In this document: in pieces, positions 48,480 through 56,952 of the stretch
Layout: the number at the start of each line of letters is the position of its first letter
How positions within the stretch are numbered: the first letter of the stretch is position 1
Assembly (NCBI GenBank): GCA_035294145.1
Contig: DATGLL010000134.1
Coordinates: 7,932-71,931, forward strand
Source: CADDZO01 sp035294145
GTDB lineage: Bacteria; Chloroflexota; Dormibacteria; Dormibacterales; Dormibacteraceae
Length of the DNA stretch: 64,000 bases
Direction of reading: 5' to 3'
The notes under the pieces: model-generated
Database searches by the model: none
Told to the model about the DNA's origin: nothing
What the model saw: only the letters and a program-made list of their open reading frames with translations
Position numbers and translations under genes: made by a program

Positions 48480-49943
48480 TCAGGGTCGAGGGGGGCCGCC
48501 TTCCGCCTCCGGCGTCCACCGCAAGATTGGCCTCCGGGCCGCCGCGACCTCGTCCAGCCGGCCGACCGGCAAGCGCTGGGGCTGGGCATGCAGCTCCTCA
48601 GGTCGCTCGTGGGCGGTGCGGACGATGTCGTGGACGGCCTCCGCGAAGGCGTCGAGCGTGGCCCTGGTCTCGGTCTCGGTGGGCTCGACCATGACCGCCT
48701 CCGGGACGATGAGGGGGAAGTAGACCGTAGGGGCGTAGAACCCTCGGTCGAGAAGCCCCTTGGCCAGGTCGACGGCTCGCACCCCGAGGGGGACCAGGTT
48801 GCGGGCCGAAGCCACGAACTCGTGCATGCAGGGGCCGGGGTGGGGCAGATCGAGCGCCCCTGCCAGGCGAGCGCGCAGATAGTTGGCGGCCAGCACCGCG
48901 TCGAGCGAGGCCTGGGTAAGGCCGTCTCCCCCCATGGCCACGACGTAGGCGAAAGCCCGGACAAGGACACCGAAGTTGCCATGGAAGCTGCGTACCCGCC
49001 CGATCGACGCGGGTCGGTCGTGGTCGAGGAAGAAACGGTCACCATCGCGCTCGACCGTCGGTCGGGGCAAGAAGGGGGCCAGCTCTGTCCGGACCCCTAC
49101 CGGCCCCGCTCCAGGACCACCTCCCCCGTGCGGGGTGGCAAAGGTCTTGTGCAGGTTGAGATGGACGGCGTCGAAGCCCATGTCACCAGGCCGGCAGATG
49201 CCCATCAAGGCGTTGAGGTTGGCGCCATCGTAGTAGAGCTTCGCCCCGACCCCGTGGACCAGCTCAGCGATCTGGAGGATGTCACGTTCGAACAAGCCCA
49301 ACGTGTTCGGGTTGGTGAGCATGAGTGCCGCCACCCGAGGGGACAACTTGCGACGCAGGTCGGCAACGTCGACCCGGCCATCGGGGGCAGAGCGGACCTC
49401 GACCACGGTGAAGCCGCAGAGAGCCGCACTGGCCGGGTTGGTCCCGTGGGCACTGTCGGGGACCAAGACCTGGTCCCGCTCCTCTCCTCGGGAGCGATGG
49501 TAGACCTGGATCATGCGCAACGCGGTCCACTCTCCATGCGCACCCGCCGCTGGCTGGAGGGTCATCCGATCCATGCCGGTGATGGCGCAGAGCGCCCGCT
49601 CCAGGTGCCAGAGGAGCTCCAGCGCCCCCTGCACGGTCTCCTCGTCCTGATACGGGTGGAGGTCCGCGAAGCCGGGCAGCTGGGCCAGCTGCTCGTTCAG
49701 GACCGGGTTGTACTTCATGGTGCAGCTGCCCAGGGGATAGAAACGCTCGCTCACCGAGTAGTTCATGGAGGCGAGCCGATGGTAGTGGCGCAGGATCTCG
49801 GGCTCGCTCAACCGCGGCAAGCGGGGGGGAGTCCGCCGCCGCCAACGTGAGGGGAGAGCATGGGAGGTCTCGACCCCCGCCTGGGGGAGTCGGGGAGGTG
49901 GGAGCGAGGCACGGCTCTTCTCAAAGCTCAGCGGCTCGGTCAT
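48480..49943 (-). CDS. gcvPB: Glycine dehydrogenase (decarboxylating) subunit 2
   Basis: PLP-binding half of the split P-protein of the glycine cleavage system; decarboxylates glycine and passes the aminomethyl group to GcvH lipoate. 487 aa. SVSERFYPLGSCTMKYNP, LQPAAGAHGEWTAL, PDSAHGTNPASA and the PLP-lysine segment VHLNLHKTFATPHGGGGPG. The C-terminal ends with EEVAAARRPILRW-like family sequence. Overlaps gcvPA by 23 bases. Last gene of the gcv operon. Confidence 0.95.
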   Translation of the reverse strand: MTEPLSFEKSRASLPPPRLPQAGVETSHALPSRWRRRTPPRLPRLSEPEILRHYHRLASMNYSVSERFYPLGSCTMKYNPVLNEQLAQLPGFADLHPYQDEETVQGALELLWHLERALCAITGMDRMTLQPAAGAHGEWTALRMIQVYHRSRGEERDQVLVPDSAHGTNPASAALCGFTVVEVRSAPDGRVDVADLRRKLSPRVAALMLTNPNTLGLFERDILQIAELVHGVGAKLYYDGANLNALMGICRPGDMGFDAVHLNLHKTFATPHGGGGPGAGPVGVRTELAPFLPRPTVERDGDRFFLDHDRPASIGRVRSFHGNFGVLVRAFAYVVAMGGDGLTQASLDAVLAANYLRARLAGALDLPHPGPCMHEFVASARNLVPLGVRAVDLAKGLLDRGFYAPTVYFPLIVPEAVMVEPTETETRATLDAFAEAVHDIVRTAHERPEELHAQPQRLPVGRLDEVAAARRPILRWTPEAEGGPPRP

Positions 49944-51309
49944 GCCTCGCCATCACCTCCACCAGAAGCTCCATGGCGGCCGGGTCGTTGACCTCGGTGC
50001 AGCAGAAGACAACCACGTCCTTCAGCTCCGGCCGGTCGGGGTACCAACGCGCTACTGGGAGGCCACCGAGGATGCCGGCCTCGCGGAGCCGACGCAGCCG
50101 TTGTTCCACGTGGAACATGCGGAGGGGGAACTCGTTGAAGAAGAGCCGGTCGGGGAAGGCCGCTTCGACGCCAGGCAAGGCGCAGAGACGATCGGCCAGT
50201 GCATGGGCTCGCTGGAAACTCACCTCCGCTACCTGGCGAAGCCCATCTGGCCCTAGGTAGGTCAGGTACACGCTCGCTGCCAATGCGCAGAGGGAGTGGT
50301 TGGTGCAGATGTTGGAGGTGGCCCGCTCTCGTCGGACGTGCTGCTCGCGGGCGGTCAGGGTGAGGACGAACCCCCGCCGTCCCTGGCGATCGAAGGCTTG
50401 CCCGACAAGCCGGCCGGGCATCCGCCGGACCAGCTCCCGCCGGCAGGCGACGAAGCCGAGGTGGGGACCGCCGAAACTTGGCGGGAGGCCCAGCTGCTGG
50501 CCCTCTCCAACGGCGACATCGGCGCCGTACTCCCCGGGTGGGGCGAGCAGCCCCAGGCTGATCGGGTCGACACAGACGATGGACAGGGCACCCCAGCGGT
50601 GGGCCTGCTCGGTCACCTCCTCCACGTCCTCAAGCAGCCCCAAGAAGTTCGGCTGCTGCACCACCACCGCCGCCGTGCTCTCGCCGACCTGTTCTAGGTC
50701 GGAGCGGACGACAAATCCCCGACCCGCCGCGTAGCAGCGCAGCACCTCCTCGTACTCGGGGTGCAGGTACCCTGCGACCACCACCTCAGAACGGCCGGTA
50801 TGAACCACCGCCATCATCACCGCCTCGGCGAGCGCGGTGGCGCCGTCGTAGAGCGAAGCGTTGGCGACATCGAGAGCCGTGAGCTCAGCGATCAAGGTCT
50901 GGAACTCGAAGATGGCTTGCAAGGTCCCCTGGCTCGCTTCGGCCTGATAGGGGGTGTAAGCGGTGGCGAACTCCGGCCTTGAGGTCACCGCCCGTACCGC
51001 CGCCGGGATGAAGCGCCGGTACACCCCTCCACCCCGGAAGCAGAGACGGTCCTCGTAGACGAGGTTCCGAGCCGCCAGCCGGCGAAGGCTCGCCGCCGTC
51101 TCCAGCTCCGACACCCCTGGCGGGAGGTCGAGTCGTTTCAGCCGTACCGAAGGCGGTAGGTCGACCAGGAGATCCTCGACCGATTCGATCCCCAGCGTCC
51201 TCAGCATCGCCGCTCGATCCTCCGAGGAGTGGACCAGGTAGGCAGCGGATGGTTCTCCTCGGAGGGAGCCGAGGGCGGGATCCGACGACGCCCCATGAGC
51301 CAGCTCCAT
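49921..51309 (-). CDS. gcvPA: Glycine dehydrogenase (decarboxylating) subunit 1
   Basis: Non-PLP half of the split P-protein; forms the heterotetramer with GcvPB. 462 aa. The N-terminal AAYLVHSSEDRAAMLRTLGI matches GcvPA. Later blocks are TPYQAEASQGTLQAIFEFQTLI, VQQPNFLGLLEDV, GPHLGFVACRRELVRRMPGRLVG and NICTNHSLCALAASVYL. The coding region contains a perfect parS site (50102-50117). ATG 51309 lies 54 bp after the gcvH stop, with a weak ribosome-binding site. Confidence 0.94.
   Translation of the reverse strand: MELAHGASSDPALGSLRGEPSAAYLVHSSEDRAAMLRTLGIESVEDLLVDLPPSVRLKRLDLPPGVSELETAASLRRLAARNLVYEDRLCFRGGGVYRRFIPAAVRAVTSRPEFATAYTPYQAEASQGTLQAIFEFQTLIAELTALDVANASLYDGATALAEAVMMAVVHTGRSEVVVAGYLHPEYEEVLRCYAAGRGFVVRSDLEQVGESTAAVVVQQPNFLGLLEDVEEVTEQAHRWGALSIVCVDPISLGLLAPPGEYGADVAVGEGQQLGLPPSFGGPHLGFVACRRELVRRMPGRLVGQAFDRQGRRGFVLTLTAREQHVRRERATSNICTNHSLCALAASVYLTYLGPDGLRQVAEVSFQRAHALADRLCALPGVEAAFPDRLFFNEFPLRMFHVEQRLRRLREAGILGGLPVARWYPDRPELKDVVVFCCTEVNDPAAMELLVEVMARHDRAAEL
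50102..50117. other. parS centromere site (perfect palindrome)
   Basis: TGTTCCACGTGGAACA is a perfect 16-bp palindrome equal to the symmetric form of the bacterial parS consensus, lying inside gcvPA and about 5 kb from parAB. It should be the nucleation site for ParB binding in chromosome segregation. Confidence 0.92.
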
Positions 51310-51362
51310 CGGCTCGCCAACGGGGGCGTCCTGCCCCCTCAGGCCGATGTCATCTCCCGGCC

Positions 51363-51761
51363 TCAGCGCCCCAACTCCTGGGGCCGCCCGGCCTCCCCTT
51401 GCGTGAGCCGCCGGTAGCCCGCCTCGTCGAGCAGCCCCGGCCCAAGCCCGCCGCTCACTTCGATCCGGATCAGCCAGCCCTGCCCATAGGGGTCCTGGTT
51501 CACCCGCTCAGGGTGGTCGTTGAGAGACTCGTTCACCTCGAGCACGGTCCCGGACACCGGGCAGTAGAGGTCGGAGGCGGCCTTCACCGACTCGATCACT
51601 CCGAAGGCGTCGCCCGCCTCCAGGAGCCGCCCCACACGTGGCAGCTCGATGAAGACCACGTCCCCGAGCTGGGCCTGGGCAAAGTCGGTGATGCCAACCG
51701 TGGCCACTCCGCCGTCCACGGTCACCCACTCATGGGTCTCGGTGTAATAGCGCTCCGCCAC
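51363..51761 (-). CDS. gcvH: Glycine cleavage system H protein
   Basis: Lipoate carrier shuttling the aminomethyl group between P and T proteins. 132 aa. RYYTETHEWVTVDGGVATVGIT at the N-terminus, the lipoyl-lysine in VIESVKAASDLYCPVSG and the conserved LNDHPERVNQDPYGQGWLIRI. The GTG at 51761 is preceded by GAGGAGG; it overlaps the gcvT 3' end by 32 bases. The open frame upstream of this GTG is a shadow of gcvT. Confidence 0.95.
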   Translation of the reverse strand: MAERYYTETHEWVTVDGGVATVGITDFAQAQLGDVVFIELPRVGRLLEAGDAFGVIESVKAASDLYCPVSGTVLEVNESLNDHPERVNQDPYGQGWLIRIEVSGGLGPGLLDEAGYRRLTQGEAGRPQELGR

Positions 51762-52935
51762 GCCTGTCGTCCTCCTCGGCGGTGATCCCTGAGGCGGCCT
51801 CGGCGGCTGGCTGCGGGCGCACGGCCTGACCCAGGCCGGTGGACGCGCCCCGCCCCGCCTCGGAAGATGCAGCCCTCCGGTAGAAGGGGAGGGAGACAAC
51901 CTCGGCCGAGCCCCGACGGCCGGTCAGGTCGAACTCCACCTGGGCTCCAATCGGGGCTTCCCCTGCCTCGACCAGCGCCATGCCGATCCCGGCCCCCAAC
52001 CAGAAGGAATAGGTTCCGCTCGTCACCGACCCGATCGAGCGTCCCTCACGGAGGACGATCGCCCCAGGCCGGGGGATGGTCCGACCGTGAGCGGCGAGCC
52101 CGACCAGCGTCCTGGCCGGCCCCCGAGCGCGGATGCGCCGTAGCGCCCGCCGGCCCACGAAGGGGCCCTTGTCCAACTTCACCACCCAGCCCAGGCCAAC
52201 CTCGTACGGGTTGGTGGTCTCGTTCATGTCGCTGCCATACAGGCGCAGGCCGGCCTCGAGCCGGCAGACGTCTCGCGCTGCCAGACCACATGGCCTGGCG
52301 CCAGCCTCCACCAGGGCGTCCCAAACCTGCTTGGCCCGGCCAGCGGCGACGAACAGCTCGAACCCGTCCTCGCCGGTGTAGCCGGTCCGTGAGACCAGCG
52401 CCTCGACCCCAGCAACGGTGGCCCAGGTCACGCCGAAGCGAGGAAGCGACTCCAGCCTTCCGTCCTTCGCTGGCAACATCGCCAGGGCCATGGGGCCCTG
52501 GAGGGCAACCAGGCTCAGCTCGTCAGTGCGGTCAACGATGTCGACGCCGGCCGGGGCATGGGCTCGCATCCACTCCAGGTCCTTGTGACGGTTGGCGGCG
52601 TTCCCCACCACCAGCCACCCCCGCTCAAGCCGATAGACGACCAGGTCGTCCACGATGCCACCGTCCGGGCGGCAGCAGAGATCGTACTGAGCCCGACCAG
52701 GGAGGAGGCGGGAGAGGTCATTGACCGTCAGGTGCTGCAGGAAGGCACCAGCACCTGCCCCCAGTACGTCAAACCGTCCCATATGGCTGACGTCGAAAAG
52801 CCCGGCGCTCGTGCGCACCGCCCCTTGCTCCTCGCGGACGGAGGTGTACTGCAAGGGCATCTCCCAGCCAGCGAAGGCGACCATTCGCGCGCCAGCGGCG
52901 AGATGACGACCATGCAACGGCGTCCGCTCAGCCAT
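51730..52935 (-). CDS. gcvT: Aminomethyltransferase (glycine cleavage T protein)
   Basis: Transfers the aminomethyl carbon from GcvH to tetrahydrofolate and releases ammonia. 401 aa from ATG 52935. RTPLHGRHLAAGARMVAFAGWEMPLQY, LFDVSHMGRFDV, RTGYTGEDGFELF, and the C-terminal FYRRAAS end. ATG 52935 overlaps the stop of the sigma-like gene and matches the homologous start; in-frame ATG 52998 has a better-spaced GAGGAG and is the alternative. First classic gene of the gcv operon. The C-terminus is extended by about 40 low-complexity residues. Confidence 0.94.
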   Translation of the reverse strand: MAERTPLHGRHLAAGARMVAFAGWEMPLQYTSVREEQGAVRTSAGLFDVSHMGRFDVLGAGAGAFLQHLTVNDLSRLLPGRAQYDLCCRPDGGIVDDLVVYRLERGWLVVGNAANRHKDLEWMRAHAPAGVDIVDRTDELSLVALQGPMALAMLPAKDGRLESLPRFGVTWATVAGVEALVSRTGYTGEDGFELFVAAGRAKQVWDALVEAGARPCGLAARDVCRLEAGLRLYGSDMNETTNPYEVGLGWVVKLDKGPFVGRRALRRIRARGPARTLVGLAAHGRTIPRPGAIVLREGRSIGSVTSGTYSFWLGAGIGMALVEAGEAPIGAQVEFDLTGRRGSAEVVSLPFYRRAASSEAGRGASTGLGQAVRPQPAAEAASGITAEEDDRRGGALLHRDP

Positions 52936-53581
52936 CCTCCGATGCTGGCTCGTCGCCCGGTCGGCTTCCGTCGGGATCCGGGCCGACGACCTCGACATCC
53001 TCCTCCTCGAGGTACTGGACGAGGTCCTCGTCGTAGCGACGCCTGGCCGCGGTTACCAGCTCCCGCATCGCCACCGTCCGCTGCAGGGACCACTCAAGCT
53101 TGGCCGCCATCTCCACGTCGCTTCCCTGGCGACCCAGCTCACGTCGCAGGCCGATCTCCGCCTGCTCGTATTCGCCGGCCGCTTGGACGAGCATCTCGGA
53201 GTCGCGGACCTGGCGCTGCTCCTCACTCAGGGCCTGCTCCATGCACAGAGCAACCCGCTCACGAGCGAAGCGCTCAAAGTCAGACGATCCGCTGGCATGA
53301 AAGGTCGTAATGGCCTCCAACAGCCCGATGACGCCTTCCTGGAACAGGTCACCTTGGCTGAGCCCACGGTCCGCGCGCTCCTCAGCGGCACCCGCCACCC
53401 AGTCCAGGTGGGCTCTAGCGAGACGATCCCGAGCGCCCTCGTCCCCGCAGCCAGCGGCCTCCAGCAAACGTCGATGCTCGTCGGCATCAACAGGCTCAAC
53501 CGCTGCCTTCACCACTGTTGTCCTTACACGCTCGGCGTCCGAACCATGCGAGGATGGACTCCATCGGGCTCGAGGTGCCAT
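52928..53581 (-). CDS. Sigma-70-like protein lacking region 4, ahead of the gcv operon
   Basis: 217-aa protein. Residues about 45-115 resemble sigma region 2 (EGARDRLARAHLDWVAGAAEERADRGLSQG, then DLFQEGVIGLLEAITTF and FERFARERVALCMEQAL). Residues about 125-170 resemble region 3 (GSDVEMAAKLEWSLQRTV). There is no helix-turn-helix region 4; the C-terminus is acidic (QYLEEEDVEVVG). ATG 53581 lies 7 nt after TAGAAT, so the transcript appears leaderless, and the gene overlaps gcvT by 8 bases. It could be a specialised or degenerate sigma factor; promoter recognition without region 4 is uncertain. Confidence 0.75.
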   Translation of the reverse strand: MAPRARWSPSSHGSDAERVRTTVVKAAVEPVDADEHRRLLEAAGCGDEGARDRLARAHLDWVAGAAEERADRGLSQGDLFQEGVIGLLEAITTFHASGSSDFERFARERVALCMEQALSEEQRQVRDSEMLVQAAGEYEQAEIGLRRELGRQGSDVEMAAKLEWSLQRTVAMRELVTAARRRYDEDLVQYLEEEDVEVVGPDPDGSRPGDEPASEDG

Positions 53582-53588
53582 GGGGCTA

Positions 53589-53594
53589 ATTCTA
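53589..53594 (-). promoter_or_regulatory. -10 hexamer TAGAAT for leaderless sigma-like/gcv operon
   Basis: TAGAAT (53594-53589 on the minus strand) with a 7-nt spacer to ATG 53581. It is the only promoter candidate seen for the whole sigma-gcvT-gcvH-gcvPA-gcvPB unit. Confidence 0.5.
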
Positions 53595-53668
53595 GGCGGC
53601 CCCCACAGCCCCAACCGCCCGGGCCAGGGGGGGATGGCGCCGGCATCGCCCCGACCCAAGCGCGGAAA

Positions 53669-53684
53669 TGTAAAACGTGGAACA
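53669..53684. other. Near-parS site over the start of the CPBP gene
   Basis: TGTAAAACGTGGAACA matches parS TGTTCCACGTGGAACA at 13 of 16 positions; all three mismatches are contiguous in one half-site. It overlaps the GTG start at 53677 and lies 1.25 kb from parA. The same stretch also contains a 7-bp inverted repeat GAAATGT/ACATTTC (53665-53688). Confidence 0.6.
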
Positions 53685-54813
53685 TTTCACGGCTGAGTTG
53701 TTCGTGGCTGGATCCGCCTTGGCGCAGGACTGGTTCCTGCTCCTTCCCCTGCCGGTCGTTCTCCTGGCCAACTGGCACGAGCGCCACCGCAGCCATCCCT
53801 TCCAAGGTCTGGGGGCGGCGGTAGCCGACATGATCTGGCCGGTGCTGGTCCTGATCGCCGTCGCCGCCGTCTTCCTCGGCCTCTTGCTCGGCTCCTTGCT
53901 CTACACCGCCAACCCCGCTCATGCCGGGCCGGGCCCGTGGCTCTTCGCCGCGGTGATGGCCGCGACGGGCGTCGCGGCTGGCGCCGTGAGCCACCGCGGG
54001 ATCCGAGAGCGGTTGAGCAACCTCCTGCCCATCGACCCCGACAGTGCCCTTGACGCCACCGCCCTGGTCCTCGTCCTGGTCACCATCGGGTACCAGCTCG
54101 CCAACCAGCTTGCCGTGGACGTCCTCGCCCGACAGGCCAGCCTCCAGCCACTCGGCGTCGAGGACATGATCGCTCAGGAGCTGCCCTTCCTTCTCACCGC
54201 CTTCTTCGGTGTCGGCTTCCTCATCCGACGCCCACCCCGCCTGACTCTGCGCCGTCTGGGGTGGGTGCGGCCGAGCCCATGGCAAGTCCTGCTCGCCCTG
54301 GCCGCGGCTGGCCTTTTCTACGCCTTCGGCAGTGGAGCCGACCGTCTCACCCACCTCCTCACCCCGGTCACGGCGCACCGCCTCGACATCGTCAACCAAC
54401 GCCTGTTCGGCGGCCTACACGGGCCAGGCGGCATCGCCGTGCTCGCCCTCTCAGCGGGCATCTGCGAGGAGACGCTCTTTCGAGGCGCGATCCAACCGCG
54501 GCTCGGCCTGCTGGTCGCGGCCCTGGTCTTCGCCGCTCTCCACACCGAGTACGGACTCACCATCGACGAGGTCGCGGTCTTCGTCCTCGCCTTGGGCCTC
54601 GGTGCGGTCCGCCGGTTGACGAACACCACCGGCAGCATCATCTGTCACGTCGTCTACGACACCTTGGTGGCCGTGGGGATGAGCGGGGTCTGGCTAGCGG
54701 TCGCCTTGGTGACGGAGGCCGGACTGATCCTGGTCAGCCTCGCCGCGTACCTCAGCGGTCGGTTGCCGCCGGGCGACCCCGCCGCGGCGGTCGGTCGGTC
54801 CGAGCAGGTCTGA
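53677..54813 (+). CDS. CPBP-family intramembrane metalloprotease
   Basis: CAAX-protease/bacteriocin-processing family membrane protein, 378 aa, about eight hydrophobic helices. The catalytic residues are Glu264-Glu265 and Arg269 in CEETLFRG, His289 in FAALH and His324 with Asp328 in CHVVYD. A longer than usual N-terminal membrane region (residues 1-200) precedes the CPBP core. GTG start, with the upstream region covered by a parS-like palindrome. Substrate unknown; it precedes parA on the same strand but has a separate transcript from parA, which has its own -10 box. Confidence 0.88.
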   Translation: MEHFTAELFVAGSALAQDWFLLLPLPVVLLANWHERHRSHPFQGLGAAVADMIWPVLVLIAVAAVFLGLLLGSLLYTANPAHAGPGPWLFAAVMAATGVAAGAVSHRGIRERLSNLLPIDPDSALDATALVLVLVTIGYQLANQLAVDVLARQASLQPLGVEDMIAQELPFLLTAFFGVGFLIRRPPRLTLRRLGWVRPSPWQVLLALAAAGLFYAFGSGADRLTHLLTPVTAHRLDIVNQRLFGGLHGPGGIAVLALSAGICEETLFRGAIQPRLGLLVAALVFAALHTEYGLTIDEVAVFVLALGLGAVRRLTNTTGSIICHVVYDTLVAVGMSGVWLAVALVTEAGLILVSLAAYLSGRLPPGDPAAAVGRSEQV

Positions 54814-54920
54814 GACCCTATGGCGCTCAGACTTCCGCTCGACCAAGGCAGGGATTCTGCCAAGCCCGACGTGAGAGCATGGGCATGCCCGACCCTGCGG
54901 CCAGCTCTCTGGCCGCAACC

Positions 54921-54926
54921 TAGAAT
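54921..54926 (+). promoter_or_regulatory. -10 hexamer TAGAAT for leaderless parA
   Basis: TAGAAT followed by exactly 9 nt and GTG 54936; no Shine-Dalgarno. Fits the leaderless pattern of the window. Confidence 0.55.
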
Positions 54927-54935
54927 CGGAGCGGA

Positions 54936-55757
54936 GTGCCAGCGGTGACACGACATGTCGTCGAGTTTCCCCAGGTAGACCCCAACCTGTTGATATCTTC
55001 CCCTCGCATCGTGGCAGTGGCGAACCAGAAGGGCGGGGTGGGCAAAACGACGACAGTCATGAACCTGGGCGCTGCCCTGGCCGAGCGTGGCGCTCAGGTG
55101 CTCATCATCGACCTCGACCCTCAATCCAACAGCACCAGCGGCTTGGGCGTCGACCCCTCTCGGGCCAGGTTGACCGTCTACCACCTGCTAGCGGGTGAGG
55201 CCGGCATCGACGAGGTGGCCACCCCGACCGCCGTTCCACGCCTCCACCTCGTGCCCTCCCAGGTAGCTCTGGCCGGAGCCGAGATCGAGCTTGTTGGCCA
55301 AGAGGAACGTGAAGGCCGGCTGCGGAAAGCGCTCGCCGCCCTTGACGGAGGGTTCGGCTACGTCCTCATCGACTGCCCGCCCTCGCTCGGCCTCCTGACC
55401 CTCAACGCGCTGGCGGCTGCCGATCAGGTGCTGATTCCCCTCCAGGCGGAGTACTTCGCCCTTGAGGGCCTCGCCCACCTGCTGTACACCATCCAACTGG
55501 TACGCATGAGCCTCAACCCCAGGCTTGAGCTGGCTGGCATCCTGGTCACTCAATTCGACGCCAGGACCACGCTCGCCTGGGACGTTCTCAACGAGGTTCG
55601 CCGGGCCTATCCCGACAAGCTTTACCAGACCCTGATCCCGCGCAACGTCCGGATCAGCGAGGCATCGAGCCACGGTCAGCCTGTCATCGTCTACGACCCG
55701 ACCTGTCGGGGCGCGCAGGCCTTCCGTCAGCTCGCCGAGGAGGTAATGAGCCGATGA
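54936..55757 (+). CDS. parA: Chromosome partitioning ATPase ParA (Soj)
   Basis: Walker-type ATPase that drives segregation of the origin region. 273 aa. Deviant Walker A QKGGVGKTTT (residues 31-40), Walker A' LIIDLDPQSN, and Walker B YVLIDCPPSLGLLTLNAL. GTG start 9 nt after TAGAAT. Stop overlaps parB as ATGA. With ParB and the parS sites (50102, 53669) it completes the segregation system. Direct position near oriC is typical. Confidence 0.96.
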   Translation: MPAVTRHVVEFPQVDPNLLISSPRIVAVANQKGGVGKTTTVMNLGAALAERGAQVLIIDLDPQSNSTSGLGVDPSRARLTVYHLLAGEAGIDEVATPTAVPRLHLVPSQVALAGAEIELVGQEEREGRLRKALAALDGGFGYVLIDCPPSLGLLTLNALAAADQVLIPLQAEYFALEGLAHLLYTIQLVRMSLNPRLELAGILVTQFDARTTLAWDVLNEVRRAYPDKLYQTLIPRNVRISEASSHGQPVIVYDPTCRGAQAFRQLAEEVMSR

Positions 55758-56632
55758 GCCGACGACGTGGACCGGCGCTCGGGCGTGGACTAGAGTCGTT
55801 GATCCCGATCGCTCCGGGCAACGACGGCAAGGGGCCAGGTCTCCCCCAGCTCATCGACGTCGACCAGATCCAGCCCTCACCCGAGCAGATGCGCAAGCAC
55901 TTTCCGGCCGAATCCTTGCGCGAGCTGGCGGACTCCATCCGCCAACACGGCGTGCTTCAGCCCATCCTCGTCCGTCGTCTCCCCGACGGTTACGAGCTGA
56001 TCGCCGGCGAGCGGCGCTGGAGAGCCGCCCGCTTGGCCGGGGTCGACCGTATCCCCGCCATCGTGCGTGGCGAGACCCAGGCCGAGGACAGCCTGCTCCT
56101 CGGCCTGATCGAGAACTTGCAACGAGAAGACCTTGACCCGGTCGAGGAAGCCAGAGGCATCAAGCGGCTCATCGATCAGTTCGGCCTCACGCACGAGGAA
56201 GCGGCCGCACGCCTGGGGAAGAATCGCGTCGCCGTCACCCAGGCTCTTCGTCTGCTCAACGCCTGCCCAGCGGTGCTCTCGGCCACAGCCTCCGGAGCCA
56301 TCACCGCTGGCCACGCCCGTGCCCTGGTCAGCCTGCCCACGCCGGAGGCCCAGGAGCAGGGACTGAAGGTCATCCTGGCCAAGAACCTCTCGGTGCGAGA
56401 GGCAGAACGGTGGGTACGGGAATACCAGCCGCCCAAGCCCCGGGTCAGGGCGAGACGACGCCATCAGCCCGAAGAGCCCCTGGATCCCGAGATGGCCCGA
56501 CTGGTTGATCGGCTCCAAGAGCGCTTCGGCTCCTCGGTCAGCGTGACCGGCACCCCTTCTCGGGGCCAGATCAGCCTCCACTACGCCAGCCCTGAGGAGC
56601 TGCAGGGTCTGCTTGAGCTCCTGCTCGTCTGA
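55754..56632 (+). CDS. parB: Chromosome partitioning protein ParB (Spo0J)
   Basis: CTP-dependent DNA-clamp protein that loads at parS and spreads. 292 aa. N-terminal CTPase domain with GVLQPILVRRLPDGYELIAG and ERRWRAARLAG (the GERRxRA motif). Then LLGLIENLQREDLDPVEEA, the helix-turn-helix FGLTHEEAAARLGKNRVAVTQ and the C-terminal dimerisation helices. ATG overlaps the parA stop. The cognate parS is at 50102-50117. Confidence 0.96.
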   Translation: MSRRRGPALGRGLESLIPIAPGNDGKGPGLPQLIDVDQIQPSPEQMRKHFPAESLRELADSIRQHGVLQPILVRRLPDGYELIAGERRWRAARLAGVDRIPAIVRGETQAEDSLLLGLIENLQREDLDPVEEARGIKRLIDQFGLTHEEAAARLGKNRVAVTQALRLLNACPAVLSATASGAITAGHARALVSLPTPEAQEQGLKVILAKNLSVREAERWVREYQPPKPRVRARRRHQPEEPLDPEMARLVDRLQERFGSSVSVTGTPSRGQISLHYASPEELQGLLELLLV

Positions 56633-56952
56633 TCTCACCGGCAGGGCCCAAGAGCGCCCATGCCCACTCAACGACGTCGGCGGGTGAGCCGGGGAGGGAG
56701 GCCTCGGTAAAGCCCACCGAGATCAGGTCCCTGGTCGGGGCCGCTAACTCCCGCAAGCGGTGATGGCAGGCCTTGCGCTCCTGCCGGTGAGCCGGCGCCG
56801 GATGGACATCACCCGCCCGCTGCTCGGCACCGAGGCGCGGGCCCATGAGATGCCATCCGGCCACGCTCGCCGCGGATCAGCGGCGCAGGCAACCGCGACC
56901 AGCCCTCCACTCGGAGGGAACGTGAGGAAGGCTCCTACCTCTCCCCGGGCGG
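56633..56952. other. Convergent gap between parB and the M16 peptidase
   Basis: About 320 bp. Open frames in it have shadow-like composition. It holds several CCGGTGAGCCGG-type short palindromes (near 56786) but no clear T-tailed terminator; I see no gene. Confidence 0.45.
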
